Source: Phycicoccus sp. HDW14
GTDB taxonomy: Bacteria; Actinomycetota; Actinomycetes; Actinomycetales; Dermatophilaceae
Length of the DNA: 64,000 nucleotides
Reading direction: 5' to 3'
NCBI RefSeq assembly: GCF_011383005.1
Contig: NZ_CP049935.1
Span: 3,348,001 to 3,412,000, forward strand
In this document: positions 18,526 through 29,757 of the stretch, piece by piece
Layout: each line of letters starts with the position of its first letter
Position numbering within the stretch: the stretch's first letter is position 1
Made by a program: the position numbers and the translations under genes
Notes under the pieces: model-generated
What the model was told of the DNA's origin: nothing
What the model saw: only the letters and a program-made list of their open reading frames with translations
Database searches by the model: none

Positions 18526-19185
18526 TCACTTACCGGGACCGCGTTGTCGCACCTCTGGCACGCAGGCAGAGGGGCCGACGGGCCCGGAGGTGCTCAGATC
18601 TTGGCCCGAGACCAGAACCTGACCGCCGCCTTGCCCGACAACACAAACTGTTTCATCCTTTGGCTTGCCCTCAGGGGCCACCGCGACGGCAACTCCGAGA
18701 AGCATCACTGTGAGGACGCCATATAGCCATGGGTACACCTGTTTCCTCGCCCGACCTATGGCTGATTTCCAGTTGACAGGCTCTAGAACACGCGACATAC
18801 CAAAGACGTAGCCGTCCAATAGCTTCTGGCGACTCAGCTCGGCCCTAGCTTCCTGGCGCTTCCCCGATTCGACTTGGACACTGACGTGGCTTTGAATTAT
18901 CCTCTCAAGTGCCACCGATCGCCGGTGTGCACGATCAATCAGAAAACCACTTCGGATCTCAAGAATCAAACCGACCATCACGAGGGGGACAGCGGCAATC
19001 GCAAGTACCCACGCTTTACTGGAAGCCGCTAGTCCGGCAAACCCCACTGCTGCGGTGACTACTACCCCTCTGGTCGCGATATCTAAATTGATCATACGCG
19101 CCATGAAGTCTGTGGTAGCCCGGTGGTCAAGCTCTACAAGACGGAGGACCTCCGTAACGGGGTCTACTCTGGACTGTTCGGACAT
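18526..19185 (-). CDS. Three-span membrane protein of the NTase cassette
   Basis: A 219-residue protein with a two-span hairpin at about residues 39-76 (VVVTAAVGFAGLAASSKAWV then LAIAAVPLVMVGLILEI), a charged helical middle (residues 80-145) and a third span at about 150-170. The C-terminal tail is short and polar. It starts two bases after the stop of the preceding gene, in a three-gene unit with a nucleotidyltransferase. The layout of helix, membrane hairpin and helix is similar to the SLATT-type predicted pore-forming effectors of conflict systems, but sequence homology cannot be claimed. In the inferred role it would be the membrane effector of the cassette. Confidence 0.72.
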   Translation of the reverse strand: MSEQSRVDPVTEVLRLVELDHRATTDFMARMINLDIATRGVVVTAAVGFAGLAASSKAWVLAIAAVPLVMVGLILEIRSGFLIDRAHRRSVALERIIQSHVSVQVESGKRQEARAELSRQKLLDGYVFGMSRVLEPVNWKSAIGRARKQVYPWLYGVLTVMLLGVAVAVAPEGKPKDETVCVVGQGGGQVLVSGQDLSTSGPVGPSACVPEVRQRGPGK

Positions 19186-19187
19186 TC

Positions 19188-19667
19188 TCAGATACCCAAC
19201 GCTTCACGATACTCGTCCAATGCGCTGCGGGCGGCTTCAAGTGCCCCTACATCCTGGCATTCCTCTAGCCATTCGACCGCGGCTGCCAAGAGGTCGGGGA
19301 CGTATTCGTTGTGGAAACTCTCCGCGTCGTCGTCCGCGTTCCCGTAGCTTAGATCCCGAACAAGCGTGCACAGCTGTTCTAACTCGTAGAGAAGCGCTTG
19401 TGCCGCAGTTGTTTGTGGCGCGCCCTCTTTACTAGCTTCTCGCTCGAGTTTTCGTCGGCCTTGTATCAACTCATCACGAGAACGGTACGAGAATCCAGAA
19501 ATCTCATGACCGAGATAGTTGCCGGAGAATTGTGCGAGAAAGTTCTCGACGAACGTGACGGTCTGAGTGTCGCCCCTCACTCGATACACCAAAGAACTGT
19601 CGCTGGAGACTTCAGCCGCAAAGTCGGTGACATAATCAAAGAGGGCTGCCGCAATAAAACTTGGCAT
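19188..19667 (-). CDS. Small helical protein, middle gene of the NTase cassette
   Basis: A 159-residue protein with no recognised family. The second half is strongly helical (ALLYELEQLCTLVRDLSYGN, EYVPDLLAAAVEWLEE). The ATG at 19667 lies five bases after the stop of the nucleotidyltransferase gene and its own stop is two bases before the membrane-protein start, so it is the middle member of a compact operon. A longer frame to 19703 would overlap the upstream gene and is not needed. A role as adaptor or partner between the other two proteins is only a guess. Confidence 0.7.
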   Translation of the reverse strand: MPSFIAAALFDYVTDFAAEVSSDSSLVYRVRGDTQTVTFVENFLAQFSGNYLGHEISGFSYRSRDELIQGRRKLEREASKEGAPQTTAAQALLYELEQLCTLVRDLSYGNADDDAESFHNEYVPDLLAAAVEWLEECQDVGALEAARSALDEYREALGI

Positions 19668-19671
19668 GCCG

Positions 19672-20451
19672 TCAGCTCTGGGCAATCTTCTGCAGTGAAG
19701 CAATCACAGCCCGTACGTCCTCTTCATCGACGGGCGGCAAGGCCTCAGGGCTGGAACTCCGATCGTGAACGTAGTCGTAGTACGCCCTAAGTCCCTTGAT
19801 GCGATCAAGATCATCCCCGAGCGCTGGTTTGTGTGCACTAAGGGTGTCAAAGACCGCGCCCCAGTTGTACTGCCGGACCCCTTGCTGCATCAACTTTACA
19901 ATGACCACTGAGCGACCCAATGCGTACATTTGCGCGAGTGCTGGCGTGAACCGATTGTTCAAACGATCAAGGTGTTGATACTGGTCTAGGAGCTCGGTGC
20001 GATCGCGGAGTTCTTCCTGCAGGGACGAGGGCGTGATTAGAGGGAGTGTACTGAGCGCCTGAACGAGAGGCTTGGCCCGCGGCGCCTCATAGAGCAACAA
20101 TCCTTCGTCCTCGAGATGTCCGGCGAAGGATGGGCGCTGGGTGAGCTCCTGAACGAGCTGCTCAGGTGTGAAGAATATGGGAGTGATTCTGTTCTCGAAT
20201 GGAGTGCCTGCCGCAGTGTCACTGAGGATCTGCTTGATCCTGGCCCGATCCACAAAATCATCTACCAACACGATGAGATCTATATCGCTACTGGCGGACT
20301 CATCGCCTCGTGCCACGGAGCCAAACACGATCAGTGCCAGGGCATCCGCCTTGGCGGCGAGCCCTTCGGTGGCCTTCTCGAGGAACCTCCGTTGCTCCGA
20401 GCTAACGGGCGCACCCGATTCCCATGGCTTAATGTCCACTGCAGGCCCCAT
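19672..20451 (-). CDS. MNT-type nucleotidyltransferase with helical C-terminal domain
   Basis: A 259-residue protein. Residues 44-58 give the minimal nucleotidyltransferase signature GSVARGD...SDID (Gly-Ser plus D56 and D58 as metal ligands), within IVFGSVARGDESASSDIDL. This family transfers nucleotides to proteins or RNAs; small MNT proteins often pair with HEPN RNases as toxin-antitoxin or defence units. The C-terminal 120 residues are helical and contain RAYYDYVHD, which fits R-x6-H of HEPN domains, so this may be an in-chain MNT-HEPN fusion. It is the first gene of a tight three-gene operon with a helical protein and a membrane protein. It lacks the G-[ST]-x-x-x-G-T wording of CD-NTases, so CBASS is not supported. 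Confidence 0.82.
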   Translation of the reverse strand: MGPAVDIKPWESGAPVSSEQRRFLEKATEGLAAKADALALIVFGSVARGDESASSDIDLIVLVDDFVDRARIKQILSDTAAGTPFENRITPIFFTPEQLVQELTQRPSFAGHLEDEGLLLYEAPRAKPLVQALSTLPLITPSSLQEELRDRTELLDQYQHLDRLNNRFTPALAQMYALGRSVVIVKLMQQGVRQYNWGAVFDTLSAHKPALGDDLDRIKGLRAYYDYVHDRSSSPEALPPVDEEDVRAVIASLQKIAQS

Positions 20452-20665
20452 TAGCCCCGCGCTGGATAGGTGCCCGGTTCGTCCCCGTCACCCCGCAGGT
20501 CCGCATGGTGTGGATGCTAGCCGACGTGACAGACAGGCCGGTGATTGGTGCGGCGCCGTGCTGGGGGACATGACACCCCGGCGGCTCGTGGGGGCTGAGT
20601 GAGGGTAGCGCTGTGCCGGCACGGCGGTCCTCGAGGGGCTGCCGCGTTGACAGCAGCCTCGGGCT

Positions 20666-21541
20666 TTAAGACGCGTCGACCCATCGAGCGACGCGCCCTC
20701 GCGTTATCAGCAGGTCCGGGACCGTCAGGCCGGCCGAGTAGATGACTGCCTCCTTGCCCAAGTGTTGACGGTGAGCTGTGTGCGCGATGTCGAAGGTAGC
20801 GCAACGCCCACCGGCATAGAGGCGCTGAGTGATCCGGGGGTCGTCGTCGTAAGTGAGCATCCATGGGAAAGCAGCGTCGGCGAGGAGGTGGGCTAGGTCG
20901 ACGTGGTCATCGGCATCGAACGCGTGCAGGTACAGGCCCTCCCCTTGTACCAAGTAGGGCGGATCCGCGTACACGAAGACGTCATCAGCAACGCTTTGCA
21001 GGCTAACCAGAAAGTCCAGTCCTTCCAGTTCGGTCACGTAGACACGGTGACGCAGGTCTGCAATCGTTTGAATTCGCTTGCACAGCGCCTCACGGTTGAA
21101 GCGCGCGTCGATCTTCCAACGACCGCTCTGATCGAACCCGCCGATGGGCCGCGCGTCGAGGATGCCAGATCGGTTTGTTCGGTTGAGGTAGAAGGTTGCA
21201 AAGCCAAGTTCGAGATCGTCTCGGTCGGCCGGCCGGGAGTAGATGTCGCGCTGTGCGAACCATTCGTCGATAGTGAGCGGAACGGTGCGCACCATGTGGC
21301 AGAACTGGTCCGGGTAGTCGAGTGAGGCACGCCAGAACGCGGCAATTCCAGGGTTCAGATCGTTGAGATGGATGCTCTCGACCACCTCGGCCCTGAGCAA
21401 ATGAAGGGCCGCCCCGGCTCCGCCCGCGAACGGTTCGGCGTACTGGCGGGGTCGGGGCCGTTGACTCTCGATGAGACGCTGCAGATATGGCGCAAGGCGC
21501 GCCTTTCCGCCTGGATAGCGGAGTGGGGACAGGTACCTCAT
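20666..21541 (-). CDS. D12-class N6-adenine DNA methyltransferase (Dam-like)
   Basis: A 291-residue class D12 adenine methyltransferase. PLRYPGGKARL at the N-terminus, EPFAGGAGA (SAM-binding motif I) and YADPPY (catalytic DPPY motif IV) are all in the expected order. The ATG at 21541 overlaps the stop of the upstream gene as ATGA, so it is the third member of a coupled operon with a ParB-like protein and an unknown helical protein. D12 enzymes methylate adenine in short sites such as GATC; the target here is unknown. No classical restriction endonuclease is adjacent, so it is an orphan methylase or the modification arm of a novel system with its operon partners. Confidence 0.9.
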   Translation of the reverse strand: MRYLSPLRYPGGKARLAPYLQRLIESQRPRPRQYAEPFAGGAGAALHLLRAEVVESIHLNDLNPGIAAFWRASLDYPDQFCHMVRTVPLTIDEWFAQRDIYSRPADRDDLELGFATFYLNRTNRSGILDARPIGGFDQSGRWKIDARFNREALCKRIQTIADLRHRVYVTELEGLDFLVSLQSVADDVFVYADPPYLVQGEGLYLHAFDADDHVDLAHLLADAAFPWMLTYDDDPRITQRLYAGGRCATFDIAHTAHRQHLGKEAVIYSAGLTVPDLLITRGRVARWVDAS

Positions 21542-22548
21542 ACGACTGGATTGCTTCCCATGTGCTGGTTCATGGCCACAAGGACCGGCTGGTATCTGGC
21601 CGCCAAGGTCAGAACCTCGTTCGGGGTTCTTCCGCTATGTACGTCGTGTACGGCGTACTGAACCAAACGGATGCTGTCGGCGGTTGTTTCGTGGAAGGCC
21701 TTCTGCAGCTGCGTGGTTGACTCCGCTTGCCCGAGAGCGTCCGAGGCCCGCGGCTCGATCTTCTTGATGGCTGAGCGGAGGTTCTTGTCGAGGTGTCGCT
21801 CGATCGTCATCCCGTGCGATTTAAGGAACTGATAAGAGGCAAGGTCCAAGATCACTCGGAGGAGAACGGAGGCGACCTCAGTTTGCCGCTGGACGTGGAG
21901 CAACGAAGTCTGGCGGACGATCTCTTGAATCCGGTTTGTGAAGTTATCCAGGACAAGGCCGCGGAAAATGTGGGCCGGGGGTGAGGTAGGACGCGGCGGG
22001 CGCGAGTCGCCGCCTTCGCCACCAGCGGGGTCACCAGCCGCTCTGCCGTCGCCCCCGCTACTTCCATCGCCTGTCTCGGCGCGGTTGCCCACGCCGGGGG
22101 CCGGGCGTGGGGCTGGGCCGTCGATGGGTCCGCGGGAGCCCGTTGCACCGAGTGCTTCGCCGCGGTGCCCCTCCCAGGGCAGCAAGTCGACGTAACTGTC
22201 GAGGTAAGCTGCGAAGTCTGCGACTGTGTCGAGTTCACGTGCCCACGTCTTTCCGCTCTCGGCCTTGGGCTGGGCGAAGTCGTGTAGCACGGCACGCACG
22301 ATAGCCTCCGTCGCCTCGGCACCATGCGCGAAGGTCATTCGTCCCGTGTCGAATCGCAGGCCCAGGCGCTCTCGGACAACTCCGCGGTCAACAAACCGCT
22401 GGATCATCGTGTAGCGCTTGCTGCGAACTGTTTCCAAGTCGGCTTGGATGTCGTGCTCATCCTCTAGTTCGGTCGAGACCAGTTCGATGAAGGCCATGGC
22501 TCGGGAGGCTGCTGCGGGGTTGTTCCGCGCCTTACGGCGATCTTTCAT
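21538..22548 (-). CDS. Unknown helical protein coupled to ParB-like and methylase genes
   Basis: The product (336 residues from the ATG at 22548) has a basic start (MKDRRKARNNPAAASRAMAF), a Gly/Pro-rich low-complexity linker at roughly 145-195 and a helical C-terminus with RLVQYAVHDVH, which fits R-x6-H. The start overlaps the upstream stop (ATGA), and the downstream methylase start overlaps its own stop in the same way. The upstream protein ends in TVEWGRR and this one resumes with KDRRKAR, as if the two were once a single chain, so either a split gene or a frame break at the junction is possible. No family is named with confidence. Confidence 0.65.
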   Translation of the reverse strand: MKDRRKARNNPAAASRAMAFIELVSTELEDEHDIQADLETVRSKRYTMIQRFVDRGVVRERLGLRFDTGRMTFAHGAEATEAIVRAVLHDFAQPKAESGKTWARELDTVADFAAYLDSYVDLLPWEGHRGEALGATGSRGPIDGPAPRPAPGVGNRAETGDGSSGGDGRAAGDPAGGEGGDSRPPRPTSPPAHIFRGLVLDNFTNRIQEIVRQTSLLHVQRQTEVASVLLRVILDLASYQFLKSHGMTIERHLDKNLRSAIKKIEPRASDALGQAESTTQLQKAFHETTADSIRLVQYAVHDVHSGRTPNEVLTLAARYQPVLVAMNQHMGSNPVV

Positions 22549-23048
22549 CGCCGCCCCCACTCGACGGTTCCCGCACCACCTGCGCCCCCGGCGTGCTTGC
22601 GTTCGACCCAAGGGTCGGCCTCAGCTTCGCTGGGCGCGATGGCGACCCGTACCTCGCTAGGTGCTGTGTACGCGCTGTCGGCGATGAGTCGTTGAGCCCT
22701 GCGCAGGTAGGCGCTTTCGACGTCCTCGTCGGCTGCCAGGATTGTCGGATCGTGCCAGATCCGCAGGCATGTGAGCCGACGGTTGCCCTCTAGAGCAACG
22801 TAGCGTCCCGCCTTATCTACCACGATCGACAGGTCGGTGCTGTTCAGTTCACCTGTCCTCGTGATGTCCCGCAGCAGTTGCATGCACTCCTCGCCAGCCG
22901 TTGTCATCATGAGATGAAGGGCGTCGTCCTGAGATTGTGCGTCGCGGGGGAAGCGAGAGTTGCGCAGGTCAAGATCAAGCTCTTCCACCCCAACCGTCTC
23001 GACAGGAAAGGGGGGCTTCATGGACTGCTTGGCCCGCTGGTCAGGCAT
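22545..23048 (-). CDS. ParB/Srx-like N-terminal domain protein
   Basis: A 167-residue protein. VEELDLDLRNSRFPRD at residues 19-34 and VALEGNRRLTCLRI around 88-101 are the hallmark strand and GNRR loop of the ParB/sulfiredoxin fold, which includes CTP-binding ParB proteins, DUF262/GmrS nucleases and nucleases with degenerate sites. The chain ends soon after this domain (WVERKHAGGAGGAGTVEWGRR), shorter than stand-alone relatives. GAGG nine bases before the ATG at 23048 supports the start. It is the first gene of the ParB-like/unknown/D12 methylase operon, and the first island gene next to tRNA-Ala. Because the next gene continues naturally in sequence, it may be the front half of a larger protein. 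Confidence 0.78.
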   Translation of the reverse strand: MPDQRAKQSMKPPFPVETVGVEELDLDLRNSRFPRDAQSQDDALHLMMTTAGEECMQLLRDITRTGELNSTDLSIVVDKAGRYVALEGNRRLTCLRIWHDPTILAADEDVESAYLRRAQRLIADSAYTAPSEVRVAIAPSEAEADPWVERKHAGGAGGAGTVEWGRR

Positions 23049-23472
23049 TTAGCACAACCTCAATGTCACGTCGTCAAGGCACTGGATGCAAGATGTGGCA
23101 ATTGCACCGTACCTGCCGAAATCCCGACGACCTCCTACCAACGCGCGGGCGGGATCGTACCTAGGTGGCTGCGCGACTCCTAGCGCTATGGAGCGCTGAC
23201 AGGGCTGTCGTGATCCTAGCCACGAGCCGAAAGCTCCGCCCGAGGCAAACGGTCAGGTGGAAGTAGCGAACGGCGGCGTCGGTAGGTCCCCTTGGCTCTG
23301 TAGAGCGTGCGAAGTGGGCGAAGGGACTCGATCGGCCCTCGGCAGCGCGACGAACGCTGACAGGGCCAGCCACGGCCTCGCCCACACAAGGCCCCAGCAC
23401 TGCAGTACTTGTCTGGGGTATTTGCGCGCCAGAGACCCTCCCCGACGAGCGGAAAGGGCCTCTGACCTGCGG
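23049..23472. other. Island-core junction, no gene
   Basis: About 420 bases between the ParB-like gene and tRNA-Ala. No credible gene is present. A 13-base copy of the tRNA-Ala 3' end, GTCCCCTTGGCTC, lies at 23286-23298 in inverted orientation relative to the tRNA (its match in the tRNA is at 23475-23487). This could be a remnant of an attachment site. This is the expected right border of the island. Confidence 0.45.
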
Positions 23473-23545
23473 TGGAGCCAAGGGGACTCGAACCCCTAAC
23501 CCCCTGCTTGCAAAGCAGGTGCGCTACCAATTGCGCCATGGCCCC
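23473..23545 (-). tRNA. tRNA-Ala (anticodon TGC)
   Basis: A 73-base cloverleaf. The acceptor GGGGCCA pairs with TGGCTCC and includes the G3-U70 pair that identifies alanine tRNAs. The anticodon arm is CCTGC-TTTGCAA-GCAGG with anticodon TGC, and the T-arm loop TTCGAGT is canonical. CCA is not encoded. The 3' end faces the accessory island, making this tRNA the likely integration target. Its position after gyrA, the DUF3566 gene and tRNA-Ile is conserved in Actinobacteria. Confidence 0.97.
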
Positions 23546-23580
23546 CGGTTGGCCGCGCAAGGCGGCGGGGAAACGACGAC

Positions 23581-23703
23581 TCAGCTCTTGGGGGAGTCGG
23601 TGGCCTCGGCCCAGAGCCGGTTCTCGGCCTGCTTGTCCCTGATCTGCTTCGTGATCGCGAACGCACCGGCAGCGGATGCGAGGAGGACGAGGAGCTTCTT
23701 CAC
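23581..23703 (-). CDS. DLW-39 family small peptide
   Basis: A 40-residue peptide starting with GTG at 23703: MKKLLVLLASAAGAFAITKQ forms one membrane span, and the tail DKQAENRLWAEATD carries the LWAEATD ending typical of the actinobacterial DLW-39 family. It lies between tRNA-Ile and tRNA-Ala, where this family is usually found. Function unknown; probably a small inner-membrane peptide. It is shorter than common annotation cut-offs and easily missed. Confidence 0.85.
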   Translation of the reverse strand: MKKLLVLLASAAGAFAITKQIRDKQAENRLWAEATDSPKS

Positions 23704-23738
23704 GGGGAACACCACCTGGGGCCGGGGAGGGTCGGTGG

Positions 23739-23812
23739 TGGGCCTAACAGGACTTGAACCTGTGGCCTCTTCCTTATCAGGGAAGCGCTCTAACCGTCTG
23801 AGCTATAGGCCC
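23739..23812 (-). tRNA. tRNA-Ile (anticodon GAT)
   Basis: A 74-base cloverleaf with acceptor GGGCCTA paired to TAGGCCC, D-loop AGCTCAGACGGTTAGAGC, anticodon arm TTCCC-TGATAA-GGAA with anticodon GAT, and T-loop TTCAAGT. CCA is not encoded. It precedes the DLW-39 gene and tRNA-Ala on the same strand, consistent with co-transcription. Confidence 0.97.
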
Positions 23813-23988
23813 GTCGCCGACCGGCGTGCGCCTCCCGTGCAGGAGGCGCGGTGCACGAGGTTACCCGATGCCCTGCCGCCGCCCCAAAACGAGGCCGCCG
23901 GGCCGGACGACGAGCGCGGTCGAGGTGAAAACGGACCACCAGACGGCCCGGTATCACCTCGAACGGCGAGGGCGCGGAACCCGACGCG

Positions 23989-24603
23989 TCAGTCGTCGGT
24001 GAGGGTCAGCTGCACGCCGCCGACGAGCGCGGCGGAGACGTTGTAGAGGAAGGCCCCGAGCGTCGCGATGGCGGTGAAGAGGATGACGTCGACGACCCCG
24101 AGGACGATCGAGAGGGACACCACGCGGGTGAACCCGATGAAGTCGAGGATGTCGAACTTCGAGCCGCCGTCCTGCACGACCTGGCCGATGACCCCGTTGA
24201 CCTCGTCGAAGACGCCCATCGCGTCGAGGACCGTCCAGAGGACGACCGTCGCGATGACCAGGGCGATGCCGAGGGCGACCGACAGCAGGAACGAGACCTT
24301 CATCGCCGACCACGGGTCGATGCGCGAGACGGTGAGCCGCACGCGGCGCGAGGACGGGCGCGGGGCGCCACCGGTCTGCGGCACGGTGCGCTCACCTCCG
24401 GTGCGGGCCTCGCCGGTGCGACCGGGCGCTGCGGTGGGGCGGGTGGGGGAGGCCTCGCGGCCGGCCGGAGCCGCCTCGCGTCCGGTGGGGACCGGGCGGG
24501 TGGACTGACCGGGGTCGGCGAGCCGCTTCAGGGCGCCACCCTCACCCCGTCGGGGCTGGGTCGAGGAACGCACAGGGCGCCCCGCGCTGTCTGCGGTGCT
24601 CAC
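23989..24603 (-). CDS. DUF3566 transmembrane protein
   Basis: A 204-residue protein with a 90-residue Pro/Arg/Gly-rich, probably disordered cytoplasmic N-terminus, then [20 protein letters not shown], which opens the DUF3566 domain, and two membrane spans ([18 protein letters not shown] and [20 protein letters not shown]). The short domain ends with [22 protein letters not shown]. It overlaps the gyrA stop by four bases, as in many actinobacteria (the equivalent of Rv0007 in Mycobacterium tuberculosis). Its function is unknown; the position suggests a co-transcribed membrane partner of gyrase or division. Confidence 0.92.
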   Translation of the reverse strand: MSTADSAGRPVRSSTQPRRGEGGALKRLADPGQSTRPVPTGREAAPAGREASPTRPTAAPGRTGEARTGGERTVPQTGGAPRPSSRRVRLTVSRIDPWSAMKVSFLLSVALGIALVIATVVLWTVLDAMGVFDEVNGVIGQVVQDGGSKFDILDFIGFTRVVSLSIVLGVVDVILFTAIATLGAFLYNVSAALVGGVQLTLTDD

Positions 24604-27236
24604 TCACGGCCTCCTCGGTCGCTCTCGTCAGGCTCCTCCGACGACGGTACGGCATCGGTGGTCACGTCTGCGACTCCCGCCCCGTCGCTCTCAGGTGTCG
24701 CCGCGGAACCCTCGACAGCACCCTCGGCGCCCTCCGAGGCCTCGGCCGCCTCGATGGCCTCCTCGACCGCCTCCTCGACCTCCTTCTCGGGGTTGCGGGT
24801 GACGGCGACGATCGCGTCGTTCTTGCCGGGCTTGGCGAACTGCACGCCCATCGTGTTGCGGCCGGTGAGGCGCACCTCGTCGACCCGCGAGCGGACGATG
24901 TTGCCCTTCTCGAACACGACGAGCACCTCGTCGTTCTCGTCGACGGTCAGCGCCCCCACGAGGTCACCGCCCTTGTCGGACAGCTTCGCGACGGCGACAC
25001 CGAGGATGGCGCGGCCCTTGACGTTCCACTCCGAGACCTTCGAGCGCTTGGCCAGGCCCGACTCGAAGACGACGAAGACGTCGGGGTCCTCGCCCTCGCG
25101 CACGACCGACATCGAGAGCAGCTCGTCGCCGTCGCGGAACTTCATGCCGGTGACACCGGAGGTGGAGCGGCCCATCGGGCGCAGCGTGGCGTCGTCGGCG
25201 TGGAAGCGCACCGACTGCCCCTTGCGCGAGACGAGCAGGAGGTCGTCGCGCTCGTCGACCAGCCCGACCCCGACCAGCTCGTCGGCGTCACGCAGGTTGA
25301 TGGCGATGAGGCCGCCGGTGCGCGGGCTGTCGTACTCACCGAGCCGGGTCTTCTTGACGAGGCCGGCGCGGGTGGCGAGCAGCAGGTACGCGGCGTCGTC
25401 GTAGGAGCGGATGGCCAGCACCTGGGCGATCTCCTCGCCCGGCTGGAAGGCCATCAGGTTGGCGACGTGCTGGCCCTTGCCGTCGCGGCCGGCATCCGGC
25501 AGCTCGTAGGCCTTGGCGCGGTAGACCCGGCCGAGGTTGGTGAAGAACAGCAGCCAGTGGTGCGAGGTGGTCGTGAAGAAGTGGTCGACCATGTCCTCAC
25601 CGCGCAGCGCCGCGCCCCGCACGCCCTTGCCGCCGCGCCGCTGCGAGCGGTACGCGTCGACGCGGGTGCGCTTGGCGTAGCCGCCCCGGGTGATGGTGAC
25701 GACCACGTCCTCCTCGGGGATGAGGTCCTCCATCGACATGTCGCCGTCGGTGGGCATGATCGTCGTGCGGCGCTCGTCGCCGAACTTGTCGACGATGCCG
25801 GCGAGCTCGTCGGAGACGATGTCGCGCTGCCGCTCGGGCTTGGCGAGGATGTCGGTGAAGTCCTCGATCTGCGCCTGCAGCTTGTCGTGGTCGTCGGTGA
25901 TCCTCTGCCGCTCCAGGGCCGCGAGCCGGCGCAGCTGGAGGTCGAGGATGGCGCGGGCCTGGATCTCGTCGATCTCGAGCAGCTCGATGAGGCCGTTGCG
26001 GGCCTCCTCGACGGTCGGGCTCCGGCGGATCAGCGCGATGACCTCGTCGAGCATGTCGAGGGCCTTGAGGTAGCCGCGGAGGATGTGGATCTCCTCCTCG
26101 GCCTTGCGCAGCCGGTAGGCCGTGCGCCGCTGGATGACGTCGATCTGGTGCTCGCACCAGTACCGGATGAACGCGTCGATCGGCAGCGTGCGCGGCACGC
26201 CGTCGACGAGGGCGAGCATGTTCGCGCCGAACGTCGTGTGCAGCTGGGTGTGCTTGTAGAGGTTGTTGAGCACGACCTTGGCGATGGCGTCGCGCTTGAG
26301 CACGATGACGAGGCGCTGGCCGGTGCGGCCCGAGGTCTCGTCACGGATGTCGGCGATGCCCGAGAGGCGGCCGTCCTTGACGTGCTCGGCGATCTTCTGC
26401 GCCAGCGAGTCCGGGTTGACCTGGTACGGCAGCTCGGTGACGACGAGGCACTGCCGGCCCTGGATCTCCTCGACCTCGACGACCGCCCGCATGATGACCG
26501 AGCCGCGGCCCGTGCGGTAGGCGTCGTCGATGCCCCGGTGACCCATGATCAGCGCGCCGGTGGGGAAGTCGGGGCCCGGGATCTCGCGCATGACGGCCGC
26601 GAGCGCCTCCTCGCGGGTGGCGTCCGGGTGGCGCAGCACCCACTCGGCGGCGGCCGCGACCTCGCGCAGGTTGTGCGGCGGGATCTGGGTGGCCATGCCG
26701 ACCGCGATGCCGGCCGAGCCGTTGACGAGCAGGTTCGGGAAGCGCGAGGGGAGGACCTCGGGCTCGAGGGTCTTGCCGTCGTAGTTCGGCTTGAAGTCGA
26801 CGGTCTCCTGCTCGATGTCGCGGACCATCTCCATCGACAGCGGCGCCATCCGGCACTCGGTGTACCGCGGCGCGGCGGCCGGGTCGTCGCCGGGGGAGCC
26901 GAAGTTGCCCTGGCCCTGGACGAGCGGGTAGCGCAGCGACCAGTCCTGGACGAGCCGGACCAGGGCGTCGTAGATCGCCGTGTCACCGTGCGGGTGGTAC
27001 TGGCCCATGACGTCGCCGACGACGCGGCTGCACTTGTTGAAGCCGCGGTCCGGGCGGTAGCCGCCGTCGTACATCGCGTAGAGCACGCGGCGGTGCACCG
27101 GCTTGAGGCCGTCACGGACGTCGGGGAGCGCGCGCGAGACGATGACGGACATCGCGTACTCGATGTACGAGCGCTGCATCTCGGCGTTTAGGTCGATCGG
27201 CTCCGTGCGGTCGGTCTCGACGGGCTGGTCAGTCAT
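24600..27236 (-). CDS. gyrA: DNA gyrase subunit A
   Basis: An 878-residue gyrase A subunit, which breaks and rejoins DNA to introduce negative supercoils. The catalytic tyrosine is Y125 in APRYTECR. The quinolone-resistance region reads [10 protein letters not shown] (residues 81-90), with Thr at the position equivalent to E. coli Ser83. The QRRGGKG GyrA box and the beta-pinwheel C-terminal domain follow. The Glu/Ala-rich C-terminal tail beyond residue 820 is longer than average. The frame is intact. It follows gyrB on the same strand, with a gap of 55 bases. A long opposite-strand open frame through the gene is a codon-bias artefact. Confidence 0.99.
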   Translation of the reverse strand: MTDQPVETDRTEPIDLNAEMQRSYIEYAMSVIVSRALPDVRDGLKPVHRRVLYAMYDGGYRPDRGFNKCSRVVGDVMGQYHPHGDTAIYDALVRLVQDWSLRYPLVQGQGNFGSPGDDPAAAPRYTECRMAPLSMEMVRDIEQETVDFKPNYDGKTLEPEVLPSRFPNLLVNGSAGIAVGMATQIPPHNLREVAAAAEWVLRHPDATREEALAAVMREIPGPDFPTGALIMGHRGIDDAYRTGRGSVIMRAVVEVEEIQGRQCLVVTELPYQVNPDSLAQKIAEHVKDGRLSGIADIRDETSGRTGQRLVIVLKRDAIAKVVLNNLYKHTQLHTTFGANMLALVDGVPRTLPIDAFIRYWCEHQIDVIQRRTAYRLRKAEEEIHILRGYLKALDMLDEVIALIRRSPTVEEARNGLIELLEIDEIQARAILDLQLRRLAALERQRITDDHDKLQAQIEDFTDILAKPERQRDIVSDELAGIVDKFGDERRTTIMPTDGDMSMEDLIPEEDVVVTITRGGYAKRTRVDAYRSQRRGGKGVRGAALRGEDMVDHFFTTTSHHWLLFFTNLGRVYRAKAYELPDAGRDGKGQHVANLMAFQPGEEIAQVLAIRSYDDAAYLLLATRAGLVKKTRLGEYDSPRTGGLIAINLRDADELVGVGLVDERDDLLLVSRKGQSVRFHADDATLRPMGRSTSGVTGMKFRDGDELLSMSVVREGEDPDVFVVFESGLAKRSKVSEWNVKGRAILGVAVAKLSDKGGDLVGALTVDENDEVLVVFEKGNIVRSRVDEVRLTGRNTMGVQFAKPGKNDAIVAVTRNPEKEVEEAVEEAIEAAEASEGAEGAVEGSAATPESDGAGVADVTTDAVPSSEEPDESDRGGRE

Positions 27237-27291
27237 CAGGATCCTTGCGTGTCAGTCGTGAAAGCGTCTGCGGGCGAAGCGTTCTCGTGGA

Positions 27292-29456
<2,165 letters not shown>

Positions 29457-29757
29457 GGGGCTCCTTCATCGGCACGCTCCCGCGCGGGTGGCGGGGCGGT
29501 TTCACGGCGCACGCCCCTCGGGCGGTGGACGACCCGGGGGCGCGCTGTCACCGTCCATCCTACCGGTCGGGACCGACAGATCACCCGCTGGGAGGCCCGT
29601 GGCGCCCGTTTTCCGGCCTCATCCGGCCCGTTCATGACTCCCCACCCGCGACCCGCCCCCCAGCGGCCCTCACCGGCCTTCCTCGGGTCCCCGACATCCC
29701 GGCCCGCTCCGCACGGACGGGCAGACGGCCGGGGGCCTCTCGGCTAGCGTCCTCGGC

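Noticed and set aside
19672..20451. CBASS-type nucleotidyltransferase
   Set aside because: The signature is the short MNT type (GSVARGD-SDID) and the CD-NTase motif is not present, so CBASS is not supported despite the membrane partner.
25200..27191. A 663-codon open frame on the plus strand through gyrA
   Set aside because: It is the mirror of gyrA codon bias in a GC-rich genome: low-complexity Val/Asp/Leu/Gly-rich sequence with no start context or family match.
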